This document shows, piece by piece, positions 12,688 through 15,128 of a DNA stretch of 15,128 nt. The position numbers and the translations under genes were made by a program. The stretch spans positions 1 through 15,128 of the forward strand of contig CAJTXP010000071.1 of NCBI GenBank assembly GCA_910583615.1, read 5' to 3'. This DNA comes from an uncultured Lachnospiraceae bacterium (GTDB taxonomy: Bacteria; Bacillota; Clostridia; Lachnospirales; Lachnospiraceae). The stretch's first letter is position 1. The number at the start of each line of letters is the position of its first letter. The notes below the pieces were generated by a model. That model made no database searches, was not told the origin of the DNA, and saw nothing but the letters and a program-made list of their open reading frames with translations.

Positions 12688-14287
12688 ATGGCGGAACTGG
12701 AAAAAAGCAGGGACTTAATCAGTGTGCTGTGGAGCGGTGCGGATATCCTGCGATCCAAAATGGATGCAAATGAGTATAAGGATTATCTGCTGGGCATTGT
12801 ATTTTACAAATACCTGTCAGATTCTTTCTTGATCAAGGCGTATGATTTAATTTACGATGAAAAGCCGCAAAACTTAAAGGCGGCGCTGGAGGCATATCAG
12901 GAAGCGCTTGCCGATGAGAGCGCGGAAGAATTGAAAGATCAGATCAGGGAGGAGTGCCATTATGTTATTGAGCCGGATCTGACCTATATCTGTTTTGCGG
13001 ATGCGGCAAGGAATAACGCATTCAGCCGTGAGCGGCTTCAGAAAGCTTTTAACAACATCGAGCAAAGCGATCCGCTGTTTGCGGATCGGTTTACCGATAT
13101 TGACCTGTATTCCAACCGCCTTGGAACAGGAGATCAGAAACAGAGCGATACCATATCAAGTCTGATCAGGGAAATTGACAGGGCTGACCTTTTGAATGCA
13201 GATTCAGACGTTCTTGGAAACGCCTACGAATATTTGATCGGACAGTTTGCCTCTGAAACGGGCAAGAAGGCAGGAGAATTTTACACGCCCCAGGCAGTAT
13301 CAAAAATCCTGACCAGAATTGCGATTGCAGGGCAGGAAGAAAAGAGGGGGGCTGTCGGTGTATGATCCCTGCATGGGGTCCGGCTCCCTTCTGCTGAACG
13401 CAAAGAAATATGCTGCAGAGCCGGACTACATTAGATATTATGGACAGGAACTGATGACATCTACCTATAACCTTGCAAGAATGAACATGTTCCTGCATGG
13501 CATTGTGCCGAAGAATCAGAAGCTTCGCAACGGCGATACCCTTGACGGGGACTGGCCTGTAGATGAGGAAACTGATTTTAACATGGTGCTCATGAATCCG
13601 CCGTATTCGGCAAAATGAAGCGCGGCAGCCGGATTTCTTCAGGATGAAAGGTTCAGTGATTACGGCGTGTTGGCGCCAAAGTCGAAAGCCGATTATGCGT
13701 TTCTGCTGCATGGCCTGTACCATCTGAAAAGCAGCGGAACGATGGCAATCGTACTGCCTCACGGGGTTTTGTTCCGGGGGGCGGCGGAAGGGAAGATAAG
13801 GGAAAAACTGCTCCGAGCCGGAAATATCTATGCAGTGATCGGGCTTCCGGCAAATTTATTCTATAATACGTCCATTCCCACCTGTATTATCGTGCTGAAA
13901 AAGCACAGGGACGGACGGGATGTATTATTTATAGACGCATCCCGGAAATTTGAAAAAGGGAAAAAGCAGAACGCAATGACAGACGAGCATATTGATTCTG
14001 TCATAGAATTGTACAACAGGCGGGAAACTGTGGAAAAAGAGTCCTTTCTTGCGGAATTTGAGGATATTGAAAAAAATGACTTCAATCTGAATATTCCCAG
14101 ATATGTGGATAATTTTGAGCAGGAGGAAGAAATAGACCTGAATGCCCTTTTGAACGATATGAAGCAGACAGAGGAAGAAATCAACCGGACTCAGGGGGAA
14201 TTTGTATCCATGATGAAAGACCTGACTTCTTCTGATGCAGGCATCAATCAAACGTTAAATGATTTGATTCGGATGATTGAGAGGTGA
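12688..14287 (+). pseudogene. hsdM: Type I restriction-modification methylase subunit HsdM, interrupted
   Basis: The intact protein would be an N6-adenine methyltransferase. The first frame (12688-13365) holds the HsdM N-terminal domain (LISVLWSGADILRSKMDANE) and the start of the catalytic domain (GEFYTPQAVSKILTRIA). The frame then shifts at GGGGGG (13346-13351): with five G the protein would continue as LSVYDPCMGSGSLLLNAKKY, S-adenosylmethionine motif I. The second frame carries the catalytic NPPY (13595-13606), followed at once by TGA (13616-13618) where relatives have Trp (NPPYSAKW). It then continues in the same frame with APKSKADYAFLLHG and on to the normal end at 14287. Correcting one base gives 533 codons, a normal HsdM length, with one internal stop. 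The start has GGAGGG upstream. As read it is inactive unless frameshift reversion and stop read-through both occur. Confidence 0.88.
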
Positions 14288-14292
14288 TGGGT

Positions 14293-15087
14293 ATGGATAA
14301 ACCGAAGATCAGGTTCAAAGGGTATACGGAAGAATGGGAACAGCGTAAGCTGGGGGACGTGGCAATTGAATTTAAGAGCGGCATCTCATTGAAAGCAGAT
14401 GAAATTGAACCAAATGGGGTGTATCCCGTGTATGGTGGAAATGGTTTAAGAGGTTATACTTCCACATATAATCATGATGGAGAGTTTGCTTTGATTGGGC
14501 GTCAAGGTGCTTTGTGTGGTAATATGAACTATTCTGTTGGAAAGGCTTATTTTACAGAGCATGCGGTAGTTGTACAGGCTAATGAAAATAATGATACACA
14601 GTTTCTTTATTACCTCTTAGATACTATGAAACTTGGGCAATATTCGGATCAATCAGCGCAACCTGGTTTAGCTGTAAATAAGTTGATTAGGCTAGAAAAC
14701 GTGCTTCCAAATAAAGCGGAACAGATTAAAATAGGAGAGTATTTCCGCCACCTCGACCGCCTCATCACCCTTCACCAGCAGAAGTGTGAAGAAGTAAAAA
14801 AATTAAAAAAATATATGTTGCAAAATATGTTTCCTCGAAATGGCAGAAATGTTCCGGAAATTAGATTTGATGGATTTACGGATGCTTGGGAACAGCGTAA
14901 ACTGGGAGATTATTCTGAATTGATTACCAAGGGAACCACCCCTTCGAGTTTTTGTGAGGATGGAAATGTAACTTTTGTAAAGATAGAAGCATTAAGAGAA
15001 AAAAGAGTTATTAAAGAATTATGTTCTTCCATTTCTGAAGAAATTCACAAGGGAGAATTGGCTCGATCTATTCTTACTGGAGAGTAA
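14293..15087 (+). CDS. hsdS: Type I restriction specificity subunit HsdS, probably truncated in its second recognition domain
   Basis: HsdS selects the bipartite DNA target through two target-recognition domains (TRDs) joined by helices. Here 264 residues are open, versus about 400 in the family. TRD1 covers about residues 15-145, starting EEWEQRKLGDVAIEFKSG. The conserved helical spacer is at 147-180 (IGEYFRHLDRLITLHQQKCE). TRD2 starts DAWEQRKLGDYSELITKG at about residue 198 and stops at TAA after ILTGE, about 65 residues in. The expected distal part and C-terminal helix are missing; only 41 bases remain in the window, so the cause cannot be seen. ATG 14293 has AGGTG 6 bases upstream; ATG 14287, overlapping the hsdM stop, would add two residues. 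TRD1 is AT-richer than the flanks, as usual for exchanged domains. Confidence 0.85.
   Translation: MDKPKIRFKGYTEEWEQRKLGDVAIEFKSGISLKADEIEPNGVYPVYGGNGLRGYTSTYNHDGEFALIGRQGALCGNMNYSVGKAYFTEHAVVVQANENNDTQFLYYLLDTMKLGQYSDQSAQPGLAVNKLIRLENVLPNKAEQIKIGEYFRHLDRLITLHQQKCEEVKKLKKYMLQNMFPRNGRNVPEIRFDGFTDAWEQRKLGDYSELITKGTTPSSFCEDGNVTFVKIEALREKRVIKELCSSISEEIHKGELARSILTGE
14335..14354 (+). repeat. Direct repeat copy 1 at the start of HsdS TRD1
   Basis: TGGGAACAGCGTAAGCTGGG encodes the WEQRKLG lead-in of TRD1. It matches the copy at 14887-14906 at 19 of 20 bases. Such repeats allow homologous exchange of recognition domains. Confidence 0.75.
14887..14906 (+). repeat. Direct repeat copy 2 at the start of HsdS TRD2
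   Basis: TGGGAACAGCGTAAACTGGG encodes the WEQRKLG lead-in of TRD2, with a single silent difference from copy 1. The two copies are 552 bases apart in the same orientation. Confidence 0.75.
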
Positions 15088-15128
15088 AAAGTTTTAATAA
15101 AAAAGAATAACCCTTTTATGGCATTTTA

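Overview
The window looks like chromosome of a gut-type Lachnospiraceae (Clostridia, Bacillota). The support is strong AGGAGG ribosome binding sites, TATAAT-type promoters, tightly packed or overlapping genes, and protein families typical of that group: DUF4867, a XylFII/LytS/YesN-type xylose sensor, and a VapB-like antitoxin. This assignment is inferred from gene content and style, not from a marker gene.

Layout. (1) 1-640: an intact DJ-1/PfpI-family protein with its -10 box at the left edge. (2) 641-1795: a decayed accessory patch. It holds a structured hairpin, a C-terminal remnant of a GNAT acetyltransferase, and on the minus strand a VapBC-type toxin-antitoxin pair. The antitoxin is intact, but the PIN toxin is broken by a one-base frameshift and by a small inserted segment with perfect 11-bp terminal inverted repeats. 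(3) 1907-6869: a sugar-catabolic module. A LacI-family regulator (minus) is divergent from xylulokinase xylB, a DUF4867 cupin-like protein and an L-fucose/L-arabinose-isomerase-fold enzyme. Two matching GTGCNCGNGCAC palindromes flank the promoters and are good candidate operators. (4) 6870-12333: after a highly structured intergenic stretch comes a four-gene overlapping operon: membrane-anchored sugar-binding sensor (XylFII-like), LytS/YesM-type histidine kinase, YesN-type AraC response regulator, and a XylF-type D-xylose-binding lipoprotein. (5) 12334-15128: a type I restriction-modification locus with its own strong promoter and a small XRE-type regulator. It contains a methylase gene hsdM interrupted by a +1 frameshift in a G6 tract and by an in-frame TGA where Trp is expected, and an hsdS cut to about one and a half target-recognition domains. 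hsdR is not in the window.

How it fits together. The sensor trio would perceive extracellular D-xylose (or a related pentose) and switch on uptake, and the lipoprotein would deliver sugar to an ABC transporter. The isomerase and XylB would then convert it to D-xylulose 5-phosphate under LacI-family repression. Two points are odd. The isomerase belongs to the FucI/AraA fold rather than XylA. The xylGH ATPase/permease genes do not follow xylF, because the restriction-modification locus starts there. The right-hand locus and the 0.6-1.8 kb patch look like recombination-prone, partly decayed DNA beside a well-kept metabolic core.
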